Shown here piece after piece: positions 23,169 to 31,233 of a DNA stretch of 64,000 nucleotides. The stretch spans positions 1,859,001 to 1,923,000 of the forward strand of contig NZ_CP054916.1 in the NCBI RefSeq assembly GCF_013364155.1. The letters run 5' to 3'. The notes beneath the pieces are model-generated. The model was not told where the DNA came from, searched no databases, and worked only from the letters and a program-made list of their open reading frames with translations. This DNA is from Streptomyces sp. NA02950. Lineage in GTDB: Bacteria; Actinomycetota; Actinomycetes; Streptomycetales; Streptomycetaceae. The first letter of the stretch is position 1. Each line of letters opens with the position of its first letter. The position numbers and the translations under genes were made by a program.

Positions 23169-24235
23169 CGTGTCGCCCTTCCCGTCGGCTGCTGTACATC
23201 CGACGCTACCGCGAGCAGCCGGGCCGCCTTGAGTTCCGTTTCCTCCCATTCGTCCTCCGGGTCGGAGCCCCAGGTGATCCCGGCTCCGGTCCCGAAACGC
23301 AGCACGGCGCCACCCCCGGCCGGACCGGGCGGCGTCCGGTCGATCCAGAACGTCCGGATGCCGACGGCCAGCTCGCCCGCGCCCCGGTCGGCGTCCACCC
23401 AGCCGACGGCACCGCAGTACGGGCCGCGGGGCGCGGTCTCCAGCCGCTCTATGGCGCGCAGCGCGCTGGACTTGGGCGCGCCGGTCACCGAGCCGGGCGG
23501 GAAGGCCGCGGCGAGCAGTTCCGGCCAGCCCACCCCGGCGGCCAGCTCACCGCGGACCGTGGAGACCAGGTGGACCAGTCCGGGGTGCGGTTCGATCGCG
23601 CAGAGCGCGGGGACGGTCACCGAACCGGTGTCGCAGACCCGCCCCAGGTCGTTGCGGACCAGGTCCACGATCATCACGTTCTCTGCGTGGTCCTTCTCCA
23701 GCAGGTCCGCCGGGCTCCGCCCGGTGCCCTTGATCGGGCCGGACTCCACGGTGCGGCCGGTGCGGCGCAGGAACAGCTCGGGCGAGGCGGTGGCCACCTC
23801 CACCCCGTGGGCGGGCAGCCGGACCGTGCCCGCGTAGGGGGCGGGGTTGCCCAGGGCCAGCTGAGCGGTGAGCGCGTCCACATCGGCCGAGCCCGGGTCG
23901 GGCAGCGGCGCGGACAGCACCCGGCACAGGTTCACCTGGTAGACGTCACCGGCGGCGATACGGCGCCGTATGCGCCGTACGCCCGCGGTGTAGCCGGCCC
24001 GGTCCAGCGAGGAGGTCCAGTCCCCCGGCTCGGGGCCGCGCCAGGCGCCCGGCACCGGGGCGGGCACGGGTGCGGACCGTACGTCACCGAAGCGGGCACA
24101 GACCGTACGGCCCTCGAAATCCGCGACAACGGCCCAGAAACCCCGGGAGTCCAGGGCCGAGGGGTCACTGGTCACATCACGAAGATCAGTGGCGAGGAGG
24201 CCGCCGAAGCGGGCGAGAGGGGGCAGGTTGTGCAC
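23165..24235 (-). CDS. pabB: Aminodeoxychorismate synthase component I (chorismate-binding)
   Basis: 356 aa. Anthranilate-synthase/PabB core motifs are seen: AGDVYQVNLCR, ESGPIKGTGRS, HAENVMIVDLVRNDLGRVC, PPGSVTGAPKSSALRAIE and FGTGAGI(T)WGSDP. It is shorter than full PabB, lacking most of the N-terminal subdomain, which is common for this actinobacterial form. It aminates chorismate with ammonia from a PabA subunit not encoded here. Coupled to pabC. Confidence 0.87.
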   Translation of the reverse strand: MHNLPPLARFGGLLATDLRDVTSDPSALDSRGFWAVVADFEGRTVCARFGDVRSAPVPAPVPGAWRGPEPGDWTSSLDRAGYTAGVRRIRRRIAAGDVYQVNLCRVLSAPLPDPGSADVDALTAQLALGNPAPYAGTVRLPAHGVEVATASPELFLRRTGRTVESGPIKGTGRSPADLLEKDHAENVMIVDLVRNDLGRVCDTGSVTVPALCAIEPHPGLVHLVSTVRGELAAGVGWPELLAAAFPPGSVTGAPKSSALRAIERLETAPRGPYCGAVGWVDADRGAGELAVGIRTFWIDRTPPGPAGGGAVLRFGTGAGITWGSDPEDEWEETELKAARLLAVASDVQQPTGRATR

Positions 24236-24418
24236 GGTTGCGAGTCTATGGCGAGCTGGTCACAGGGGCTCCGGAGGGGACGGGAGCGGAGCTCGGGGCG
24301 GGACCGCGCCGTGCGAGCAGGGCAGCACGCTGCGGAAACGGAATTTGAGCTGGCCCGGGAATCCGCTAGAGTTCAACACGTCGCCGGGACGCGGGAGCGC
24401 CCCGGGAAAACGACACCT

Positions 24419-24491
24419 GCGGACGTGGCTCAGTTGGTAGAGCATCACCTTGCCAAGGTGAGGGTCGCGAGTTCGAATCTCGTCGTCCGCT
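24419..24491 (+). tRNA. tRNA-Gly (GCC)
   Basis: Acceptor GCGGACG/CGTCCGC, D arm GCTC...GAGC, anticodon loop CTTGCCAAG region giving GCC, T loop GTTCGAATC. Starts a five-gene tRNA cluster. Confidence 0.95.
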
Positions 24492-24521
24492 CGGAGTGGG
24501 GGCGTTCACGCCCCCGCGCTT

Positions 24522-24592
24522 GGTGGAGTGGCCGAGAGGCGAGGCAACGGCCTGCAAAGCCGTCTACACGGGTTCAAATCCCGTCTCCACCT
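24522..24592 (+). tRNA. tRNA-Cys (GCA)
   Basis: Acceptor GGTGGAG/CTCCACC, anticodon arm ACGGC-CTGCAAA-GCCGT giving GCA, T loop GTTCAAATC. Second in the cluster. Confidence 0.95.
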
Positions 24593-24593
24593 C

Positions 24594-24665
24594 GGACGAT
24601 TAGCTCAGCGGGAGAGCGCTTCCCTGACACGGAAGAGGTCACTGGTTCAATCCCAGTATCGTCCA
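24594..24665 (+). tRNA. tRNA-Val (GAC), copy 1
   Basis: Acceptor GGACGAT/ATCGTCC, anticodon arm CTTCC-CTGACAC-GGAAG giving GAC. It begins 1 nt after tRNA-Cys, so it must be processed from a common precursor. Confidence 0.95.
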
Positions 24666-24689
24666 CTGGGGCCCACACGGGCCCCTCTC

Positions 24690-24761
24690 GCGCGATTAGC
24701 TCAGCGGGAGAGCGCTTCCCTGACACGGAAGAGGTCACTGGTTCAATCCCAGTATCGCGCA
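24690..24761 (+). tRNA. tRNA-Val (GAC), copy 2
   Basis: The body is identical to copy 1 but the acceptor stem is GCGCGAT/ATCGCGC, a paired (compensatory) change on both sides. Confidence 0.95.
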
Positions 24762-24772
24762 CGCAGTCACGA

Positions 24773-24844
24773 GGACGATTAGCTCAGCGGGAGAGCGCTT
24801 CCCTGACACGGAAGAGGTCACTGGTTCAATCCCAGTATCGTCCA
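24773..24844 (+). tRNA. tRNA-Val (GAC), copy 3
   Basis: Same sequence as copy 1 (acceptor GGACGAT/ATCGTCC, anticodon GAC). Last gene of the cluster. Confidence 0.95.
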
Positions 24845-24852
24845 CACCGATC

Positions 24853-24889
24853 GGCAGAGGGCCGGAGCGATCAGCTCCGGCCCTCTGCC
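24853..24889 (+). terminator. Terminator of the tRNA cluster
   Basis: A perfect 16-bp stem GGCAGAGGGCCGGAGC / GCTCCGGCCCTCTGCC with a 5-nt loop, 8 nt after the last tRNA. Confidence 0.75.
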
Positions 24890-24929
24890 GTGTCAGGACC
24901 TGTAGGGCCCCCTGTCGGGGCCGGGGTCA

Positions 24930-25220
24930 TCAGGAGGAGAAGAGCATGTGGCCGAAGCCGCGCTGATGCTTGTGGTGGCCGTGATGCCCGTGGTGGCCGT
25001 GCTGCGGCGCACCCCAGGCGGGCGCGGCCGGGTACGCCTGGGGGGCACCGGGGGCGGGCGGAGCCGGCGGCATCTGCGGGTTCCACTGCGCCTCCAGCCG
25101 GGTCAGCGCCTCCAGCTCCCCGTAGTCCAGAAAGATCCCCCGGCAGCCGCTGCACTGCTCGATCTGCACGCCGTTGCGGTTGTACGTATGCATCGGCGCA
25201 TGACACTTGGGACACTGCAT
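24930..25220 (-). CDS. zf-TFIIB domain protein with His-rich tail
   Basis: 96 aa. The N-terminus has the paired zinc ribbon MQCPKCHAPMHTYNRNG and QCSGCRGIFLDYGELEAL. The middle is Pro/Ala-rich, and the tail has HGHHGHHGHHKHQRG, which could bind Ni, Zn or Co. The zinc ribbon resembles transcription factor IIB-type ribbons of unknown function in bacteria. Confidence 0.85.
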   Translation of the reverse strand: MQCPKCHAPMHTYNRNGVQIEQCSGCRGIFLDYGELEALTRLEAQWNPQMPPAPPAPGAPQAYPAAPAWGAPQHGHHGHHGHHKHQRGFGHMLFSS

Positions 25221-25284
25221 GGTCCGCTCATCTCCTCAACTCCGGACAAAACGCCGCCGGAACATCCGCCCGGCCGCGGTGAGT

Positions 25285-26361
25285 TCACCCTACGGCCTCG
25301 CTGAGCCGGGCGATGCGGACACAGCCGTCGACCATGGCCTCCTCCGCCTCGTCCAACGCCCGCCGCGCGGCAGCCGCCTTGGCGAGGGCGAGCGCGGCGG
25401 TCTGCACGGTGAGCGCACCGGCCGGTACCTCGAGCCGGGGCCACGGGTCGTCCGGCCCCGCCGCGCGGCCGCCCGCGGCACGGTACGCCCCGAGGAACCG
25501 CGCCCAGTCCCCGGGCGCGAGCAGTCCGGCGGCGTACCAGGCCGCGGGGCGCGCCAGATCCCAGGCCGGGTCGCCCAGTCCGAGGTCGTCGACGTCGATC
25601 AGCAGCCAGCGGCCGTGGTGCCGGACGAGCTGGCCGAGGTGGAAGTCGCCGTGGCAGAGCGCGCCGGGGCCGGATCCCGCCGGCCCCTCCCCGCGCGCCC
25701 ACCCGGGCAACCCCGCCCAGGCCCGCTCCACTTCCCGCGCGGCGACGGCCAGGTGGGAGTGCGGCGCGGGGGACGTGGTGGCGGTGGCGGGACCGGTGCG
25801 CACCGCGGTGCCGGTACGCGCCTCGGCGGGGTGCATCGTGCCGACGGCGGCCGGGACGGTGTCGGCCGCCCGGGTATCCGCCGCGGTGATGACCGCGGCC
25901 CGGAGCCGGGCGACGGCGCGGGCCGCCTTGGCCGGGCCGCGCATCGGCGGCAGCGGTCCGGGCAGCGCCGCGGGCGGGACGGTGTGCAGCCGGGCGAGCA
26001 GCGTCCCCGCCTCCGCCCAGGGCGCGGCCTCGGGATCGTCCGGCGCCACGGGCTCCCCGTACGGCCACAGGGTGATCCGCCGTCCGTCGGGCAGGGTGTC
26101 GGCCTCCGCCAGCGGTGCGAGCAGCACCCCGGCACAGCGGGGATGCGCGGCGGCCCGCAGCCTGGCGGCCAGCGCGGCCGGATCGGCGTCGGGCGCATGG
26201 GCCTTGGCGGCGACCGGGCCACAGCGGACGACGGTCCCATCGGCCCGGTCCGCCAGGACGACCGCCACGTCAGCGGACGCGGACTGGGCCTCGGCTCCGG
26301 ACCCGGCCCCCGAACGGAATCTTCTGACGGCGTCGGCCAACCGCGCCCGCGTTGTGCTCAT
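25285..26361 (-). CDS. Aminoglycoside phosphotransferase-family kinase
   Basis: 358 aa from ATG 26361. The kinase-like core has the Brenner motif LCHGDFHLGQLV, catalytic Asp in HGD, and the metal-binding LIDVDDLGLGDPAWDLARPAAWY. N-terminal nucleotide-binding strands are degenerate. Such enzymes phosphorylate small molecules; antibiotic resistance cannot be inferred. A long Ala-rich insert is seen around residue 155-200. Confidence 0.8.
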   Translation of the reverse strand: MSTTRARLADAVRRFRSGAGSGAEAQSASADVAVVLADRADGTVVRCGPVAAKAHAPDADPAALAARLRAAAHPRCAGVLLAPLAEADTLPDGRRITLWPYGEPVAPDDPEAAPWAEAGTLLARLHTVPPAALPGPLPPMRGPAKAARAVARLRAAVITAADTRAADTVPAAVGTMHPAEARTGTAVRTGPATATTSPAPHSHLAVAAREVERAWAGLPGWARGEGPAGSGPGALCHGDFHLGQLVRHHGRWLLIDVDDLGLGDPAWDLARPAAWYAAGLLAPGDWARFLGAYRAAGGRAAGPDDPWPRLEVPAGALTVQTAALALAKAAAARRALDEAEEAMVDGCVRIARLSEAVG

Positions 26362-26457
26362 GGCTCCCCCTGTCGGACGACGTCGTCCGGATCCTAACCA
26401 GCGCCGCTCCCCGGCCGGCGGCCGAGCCCGCGGCGGCGCCTGGCCCCGAACGGCGCG

Positions 26458-26489
26458 ATGCCCGGACAGCTCCCCAGCTGTCCGGGCAT
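26458..26489 (-). terminator. Perfect hairpin terminator
   Basis: A 14-bp perfect stem ATGCCCGGACAGCT / AGCTGTCCGGGCAT with loop CCCC, downstream of the minus-strand gene at 26574-26780. Confidence 0.7.
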
Positions 26490-26573
26490 TCGTGCCGTCC
26501 GCCGCACCCCCGTCCCCACGGGGCTGATGGCAGGAAGTCCCCGGCCCAGGCCGCTCTCCTGGACCCGGGGCGC

Positions 26574-26780
26574 TCAGCGCCCCAGCATTCCCGCCACGGA
26601 CGACGCTTGTGTGACGACGGCTTCCCAGCCGCCGAAGACGATGCTCAGCAGGACGGCCAGCGGCAGCACCATGGCCGCCGCGACCAAGGGATGACGGGTG
26701 CCCGACTTCGGGCTGCCGAACGCTTCGACAACCCGGCGCCGCCACGTCCGGATGACCGAACCTCCAGCCGTGTCCGCCAT
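26574..26780 (-). CDS. Small membrane protein (68 aa)
   Basis: ATG 26780 with GGAGGAGGGACG upstream. One hydrophobic segment (HPLVAAAMVLPLAVLLSIVFGGWEAV) follows a basic start. Ends in a terminator at 26458-26489. Function unknown. Confidence 0.65.
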   Translation of the reverse strand: MADTAGGSVIRTWRRRVVEAFGSPKSGTRHPLVAAAMVLPLAVLLSIVFGGWEAVVTQASSVAGMLGR

Positions 26781-27054
26781 CGTCCCTCCTCCTTCACATC
26801 TGGGGCGGCGAGCGTCTGACCTCGGGGGACGAGTGCTGCGCCCGCCGCTTGACGACAACATTAGGGGCGCACCCAGGTGCTCGGCGTCATGCCTTCGTAT
26901 CGATTGACGGGCCTCCCGGAGGATGACCCCGGACGGCCCCGAGTACTCCCCTGGGTGGAGACGCGTCCTTGGGACCTGGGGTCCTCCCGGAGGGGTCCGG
27001 GGTGCGGCCGCGGGAGCGGCCGGGGTGCGGCCCGCCCCCGGCGCCCTCCGCCCG

Positions 27055-27408
27055 CTACGCCCCCTCGCCCTCCCCCTCTTCTCCGCCGCTCCGCGGCACC
27101 GGCTGCTCCACCAGCGCCAGCACCCGGGTGGACATGAAGCGCGCGGTGCGCACAACGGACCCATTCCGGGTGACTTCGCTCACTTCCACCACCCCGCGCC
27201 GGACCGCGGTCTCCACCCGACGACCGGCCCTGCTCGCCGTGACTTCATACGTCCGGGTCGTGTCCCCGGCGTCCACCACTATCTCCACACGGTCACCCTT
27301 CACGGTCTCAATCCCCCTTCTGAGACGGCTGCTTGAGATCACGCACACCTGGGCGCGGGCGCGGATCGCCACCTTTCCGGCCCACTTCTCCAGGATCCCA
27401 GGGGGCAC
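27055..27408 (-). CDS. Conserved hypothetical protein, beta-rich (117 aa)
   Basis: Reads VPPGILEKWAGKVAIRARAQ and then alternating strands with many Val, Thr and Arg. No membrane helix or catalytic motif. GTG 27408 is the likelier start; a TTG lies two codons upstream at 27414. It is divergent from the kinase gene that follows. No function is recognised. Confidence 0.6.
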   Translation of the reverse strand: MPPGILEKWAGKVAIRARAQVCVISSSRLRRGIETVKGDRVEIVVDAGDTTRTYEVTASRAGRRVETAVRRGVVEVSEVTRNGSVVRTARFMSTRVLALVEQPVPRSGGEEGEGEGA

Positions 27409-27577
27409 TGACAATCCGTCGGCCGACGCATGCGCCGCCTCTCAGCGCGCGGGGCCGTCAATCCGTAAGCTGTGCACGTCAGACGGACGGCAGTGGACGG
27501 CAGCGGATGGGGCTCCCCACGAGGGCTCAGACCAGGGCCCGGGGAAGGGCCCGCCCCACCGGAGGCAGGGGACGGAC

Positions 27578-28933
27578 ATGGCGATGATGCGGCTCCGGCG
27601 CGAGGACCCGCGTGTCGTCGGTTCCTTCCGCCTTCACCGGCGGCTCGGCGCGGGCGGTATGGGGGTGGTCTACCTCGGATCCGACCGGCGCGGACAGCGC
27701 GTGGCGCTGAAGGTGATCCGGCCGGATCTGGCGGAGGACCGGGAGTTCCGGTCCCGGTTCGCCCGTGAGGTGTCGGCCGCCCGGCGGATCCGCGGCGGCT
27801 GTACGGCGCGTCTGGTGGCCGCCGACCTCGAGGCCGACCGCCCATGGTTCGCCACCCAGTACGTACCCGGCCCGTCCCTGCACGACAAGGTGAACGAGGA
27901 GGGCCCGCTGCCCGCCGCGCAGGTGGCCTCGATCGGGTCGGCACTGGCCGAGGGGCTGTTGGCGGTCCATGAGGCCGGGGTGGTCCACCGCGACCTCAAA
28001 CCGTCGAACATCCTGCTCTCCCCCAAGGGTCCGCGGATCATCGACTTCGGTATCGCCTGGGCGACCGGGGCCAGCACGCTGACCCATGTCGGCACGGCGG
28101 TGGGCTCGCCCGGCTTCCTCGCGCCCGAGCAGGTGCGGGGCGCGACGGTGACCCCGGCGACCGACGTCTTCGCGCTGGGCGCGACGCTCGCGTACGCCTC
28201 GACGGCGGACTCCCCCTTCGGGCACGGCAGTTCCGAGGTGATGCTGTACCGGGTGGTGCACGAGGAGCCCCATCTGATCGGGGTCCCGGACGCGCTGGCA
28301 CCGCTGCTCCACGCCTGTCTGGCGAAGGATCCGGAGGACCGGCCCAGCACCCTGCAACTCTCACTGCGGCTGAAGGAGATCGCGGCGCGCGAGGCCCACG
28401 GCCAGGGCCACGGGTCCGGCCATGGCCACGGGTCCGGCCATGGCCAGGCGTACGGCGGCGGGCACGGACACGGCGGGTCGTACGGCGGCGCCGAGGCCCG
28501 GCCCCCCGGGCGGCGCGCCGACCAGTACGCGGATCAGCACACCGAGCGGCGGCCGGGGGGCACTCCGGCCCCCCGGGGGGCGTCGCAGCCGTCCCGGGGT
28601 TCCGCGGCGCGGGGTCCGGCGTCCCGGCCGGGGGCCGGTACCGGCGCGGGGCGTTCGACGGGGCGGAACACGCCGGCGCGTCCGGGCGTACCGCGCCGCC
28701 GTCCGGGTCCGCCCGCCCGTACCGTGCGGACGACGCCGAACGGGCGGCGTCCCGGCCGTCCGAACCCGCGGCTGATGCGGCAGCGCCTGACCGTGTTCGT
28801 GGTGGTGACGCTGCTGGTGGCGCTGGGGATCGCCGCGGCGAAGGGCTGCGAGGGCCCGGCGAACGGACTCGGCGCCCCACCCGGCGGCGCCTCGTCCACG
28901 GCCCCGGCCGGACACGACGGCCGGTGGCGTTAG
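27578..28933 (+). CDS. Eukaryotic-type Ser/Thr protein kinase with His/Gly-rich linker
   Basis: 451 aa from ATG 27578. The kinase domain (about 15-275) has GAGGMGVVYLG, Lys45 in ALKVI, HRDLKPSNIL with catalytic Asp at residue 139, DFG in IIDFGIAWA, and APEQVRG. A low-complexity His/Gly/Ser linker follows (around 278-310, repeats of GHGHGSGHGQ), then a Pro/Arg-rich region and a single membrane helix (TVFVVVTLLVALGIAAAKG) with a short outside tail. It is probably a membrane-anchored signalling kinase with no extracellular PASTA domain. Confidence 0.88.
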   Translation: MAMMRLRREDPRVVGSFRLHRRLGAGGMGVVYLGSDRRGQRVALKVIRPDLAEDREFRSRFAREVSAARRIRGGCTARLVAADLEADRPWFATQYVPGPSLHDKVNEEGPLPAAQVASIGSALAEGLLAVHEAGVVHRDLKPSNILLSPKGPRIIDFGIAWATGASTLTHVGTAVGSPGFLAPEQVRGATVTPATDVFALGATLAYASTADSPFGHGSSEVMLYRVVHEEPHLIGVPDALAPLLHACLAKDPEDRPSTLQLSLRLKEIAAREAHGQGHGSGHGHGSGHGQAYGGGHGHGGSYGGAEARPPGRRADQYADQHTERRPGGTPAPRGASQPSRGSAARGPASRPGAGTGAGRSTGRNTPARPGVPRRRPGPPARTVRTTPNGRRPGRPNPRLMRQRLTVFVVVTLLVALGIAAAKGCEGPANGLGAPPGGASSTAPAGHDGRWR

Positions 28934-29016
28934 GCCCGGATGGCGCGCTGGGCTCGCGACGTTGGGCCCGGTGGCACTGGACCCGGTGGCGCTGGACCTG
29001 GTGGCGCCGCGGCGGA

Positions 29017-29835
29017 TCAGTGCTGGGGGCGGCCCGCGGTCACCGCGTAGAAGGCCACCGCCGCGGCGGCGCCCACATTGAGGGAGTCGACGCCGTGGGC
29101 CATCGGGATGCGGACCCATTCGTCCGCGGCCATCAGCGCCTGTGCCGAGAGGCCGTCGCCCTCGGCGCCCAGCATCAGCGCGACGCGGTCCAGCCGGTGC
29201 GGGGCCGCGTCGTCGATGCTGGTGGCCTTCTCGTCGGGGGTCAGGGCGAGGATGGTGAAGCCCGCGTCGCGGACCGTCTCCAGGCCGCGCGGCCAGGTCT
29301 CGAGGCGGGCGTAGGGAACGGAGAAGACGGCGCCCATCGAGACCTTGACCGAGCGCCGGTAGAGCGGATCGGCGCAGTCCGGTGAGAGCAGCACCGCGTC
29401 CATGCCGAGGGCGGCCGCGCTGCGGAAGATCGCGCCTATGTTGGTGTGGTCGTTGACGGACTCCATGATGACGACGCGCCGGGTCCCGGCGAGCAGCTCA
29501 TCGGCCTCGGGCAGCGGTTTGCGCTGCATGGAGGCGAGGGCGCCGCGGTGCACGTGATAGCCCGTCACCCGCTCGGCCAGCTCAGGGCTGACCGAGTAGA
29601 CCGGCGCCGGGACGTCCTCGATGACATCGCGCATGACGTCGACCCACTTCGACGACAGCAGCATCGAGCGCATCTCGTAACCGGCCTGCCGGGCGCGTCG
29701 GATCACCTTCTCGCCCTCGGCGATGAACAGGCCCTCGGCGGGCTCCCGCTTACGCCGTAGCTCCACATCGGTCAGACCCGTGTAGTCGCGCAGCCGCGGG
29801 TCGTCGGGATCCTCGACGGTGATGAGATCAGCCAC
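29017..29835 (-). CDS. TrmH/SpoU-family RNA 2'-O-methyltransferase
   Basis: 272 aa from GTG 29835 (longer frame to 29871). SPOUT motifs: motif 1 NDHTNIGAIFRSAAALG, motif 2 ALMLGAEGDGLS, motif 3 IPMAHGVDSLNVGAAAAVAFY. An N-terminal substrate-binding region (EGLFIAEGEKVIRRA) is typical of rRNA or tRNA 2'-O-ribose methyltransferases (including thiostrepton-resistance-like relatives). The target nucleotide cannot be told. Confidence 0.87.
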   Translation of the reverse strand: MADLITVEDPDDPRLRDYTGLTDVELRRKREPAEGLFIAEGEKVIRRARQAGYEMRSMLLSSKWVDVMRDVIEDVPAPVYSVSPELAERVTGYHVHRGALASMQRKPLPEADELLAGTRRVVIMESVNDHTNIGAIFRSAAALGMDAVLLSPDCADPLYRRSVKVSMGAVFSVPYARLETWPRGLETVRDAGFTILALTPDEKATSIDDAAPHRLDRVALMLGAEGDGLSAQALMAADEWVRIPMAHGVDSLNVGAAAAVAFYAVTAGRPQH

Positions 29836-29906
29836 TTGAGTGATACTGCCTTGTCCTGGTTGCGGTGCCAATGCGGCAGACGCGATTTGCGTTACCCGCG
29901 GTTACT

Positions 29907-31127
29907 TCAGGGGTGGTCGGGGGAGGCGACGGCGACCACCTCACCGATCACCACGATCGCGGGCGGTCGCACCCCCTCGGCCGCCACCGCCTCCGCCACC
30001 GTGGCCAGCGTGGCGTCCACCCGCCGCTGAGCGGCGGTGGTCCCCTCCTGGACCACGGCGACCGGGGTGTCCGCGGCCCGGCCGTGCCCGATGAGCGCGG
30101 CGGCGATGGCGCCTATCTTCTCCACGGCCATCAGCAGCACCAGCGTGCCGCGCAGCCGGGCGAGCGCCGACCAGTCGACCAGGGAGCTGGGATCGTCCGG
30201 TGCCACATGTCCGCTGACCACCGTGAACTCATGGGCCACCCCGCGGTGGGTGACCGGGATCCCGGCGACGCCCGGCACGCTGATGGCGCTGGTCACCCCG
30301 GGCACCACGGTGCAGGGGATCCCGGCCTCGGCCAGGGCCTGCGCCTCTTCCATCCCGCGGCCGAAGACGAACGGATCGCCGCCCTTGAGCCGGACCACCG
30401 CCTTGCCCGCCTTGGCGTGCTCGATCAGCGCGTTGTTGATCGCCTCCTGGGCCATGAACCGGCCGTACGGGATCTTCGCGGCGTCGATCACCTCGACATG
30501 CGGCGGGAGTTCATCGAGCAGATCGCGGGGGCCCAGCCGGTCGGCCACGACCACGTCCGCCTCGGCGAGCAGCCGACGGCCCCGTACGGTGATCAGGTCC
30601 GGGTCGCCGGGGCCACCGCCCACCAGGGACACCCGGGGTCCGCGGGCGCGGTGGCGCGGTGCGGCGAGCGTGCCGTCGCGCAGCCCCTCGACCACCGCGT
30701 CGCGCACCGCCGCCGAACGCCGCGGGTCCTGCCCGGTGAGCACGGCGACGGTGACGCCCTCGCTGCGCCCGGTGGCCGGGGTCCAGGCCGAGGCCGCCCC
30801 GGCGTCGTCGCTGCGCACGCACCACACCCGGCGCTCCTCGGCCTCCGCGGACGCGGCGGCGTTGGCCTCCGGGTCGTCCGTGGTGATCAGGGCGTACCAC
30901 GCACCTTCGAAGTCGCCCGCGCGGTACCGGCGGCGCTCCCAGCGCACCTCGCCCGCCTCGGCCATCGCCTCGACCGAGGCGGTGGCGGACGGCGAGATCA
31001 GCAGGATGTCCGCACCCGCCGCGATCAGCGCGGGCAGCCGGCGCTGGGCGACCTGACCCGCTCCGAGCACAACGACGCGCCGCCCGGAAAGGCGCAGTCC
31101 GACGGGGTAAGCGAAGTTCTCGGACAT
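29907..31127 (-). CDS. cysG: Siroheme synthase: precorrin-2 dehydrogenase/ferrochelatase-like domain fused to uroporphyrinogen-III C-methyltransferase
   Basis: 406 aa from ATG 31127. Residues 1-150 form the CysG N-terminal NAD-binding domain (VVVLGAGQVAQRRLPALIAAGADILLIS). Residues 165-400 are the SUMT domain, with VSLVGGGPGDPDLITVRGRR, VVRLKGGDPFVFGRG and VVPGVTSAISVPGVAGIPVTHR. It makes precorrin-2 from uroporphyrinogen III and could carry it on to sirohydrochlorin or siroheme. It sits next to cobalamin genes, so it may feed both siroheme and corrin synthesis. Confidence 0.88.
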   Translation of the reverse strand: MSENFAYPVGLRLSGRRVVVLGAGQVAQRRLPALIAAGADILLISPSATASVEAMAEAGEVRWERRRYRAGDFEGAWYALITTDDPEANAAASAEAEERRVWCVRSDDAGAASAWTPATGRSEGVTVAVLTGQDPRRSAAVRDAVVEGLRDGTLAAPRHRARGPRVSLVGGGPGDPDLITVRGRRLLAEADVVVADRLGPRDLLDELPPHVEVIDAAKIPYGRFMAQEAINNALIEHAKAGKAVVRLKGGDPFVFGRGMEEAQALAEAGIPCTVVPGVTSAISVPGVAGIPVTHRGVAHEFTVVSGHVAPDDPSSLVDWSALARLRGTLVLLMAVEKIGAIAAALIGHGRAADTPVAVVQEGTTAAQRRVDATLATVAEAVAAEGVRPPAIVVIGEVVAVASPDHP

Positions 31128-31233
31128 GGCGGTGCGGCTCTCCTCATGCGAATGCCTGCCGCTGCGGCACTGGAGCGGCTGATCAACAGTGGGGCGTGGC
31201 CCCCGCGGACACCTTACGTCGCGGGGGCGCGCC

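Noticed and set aside
23570..25282. 570-codon plus-strand frame across pabB and the tRNA cluster
   Set aside because: It runs through five tRNA genes and a terminator, so it cannot be a gene.
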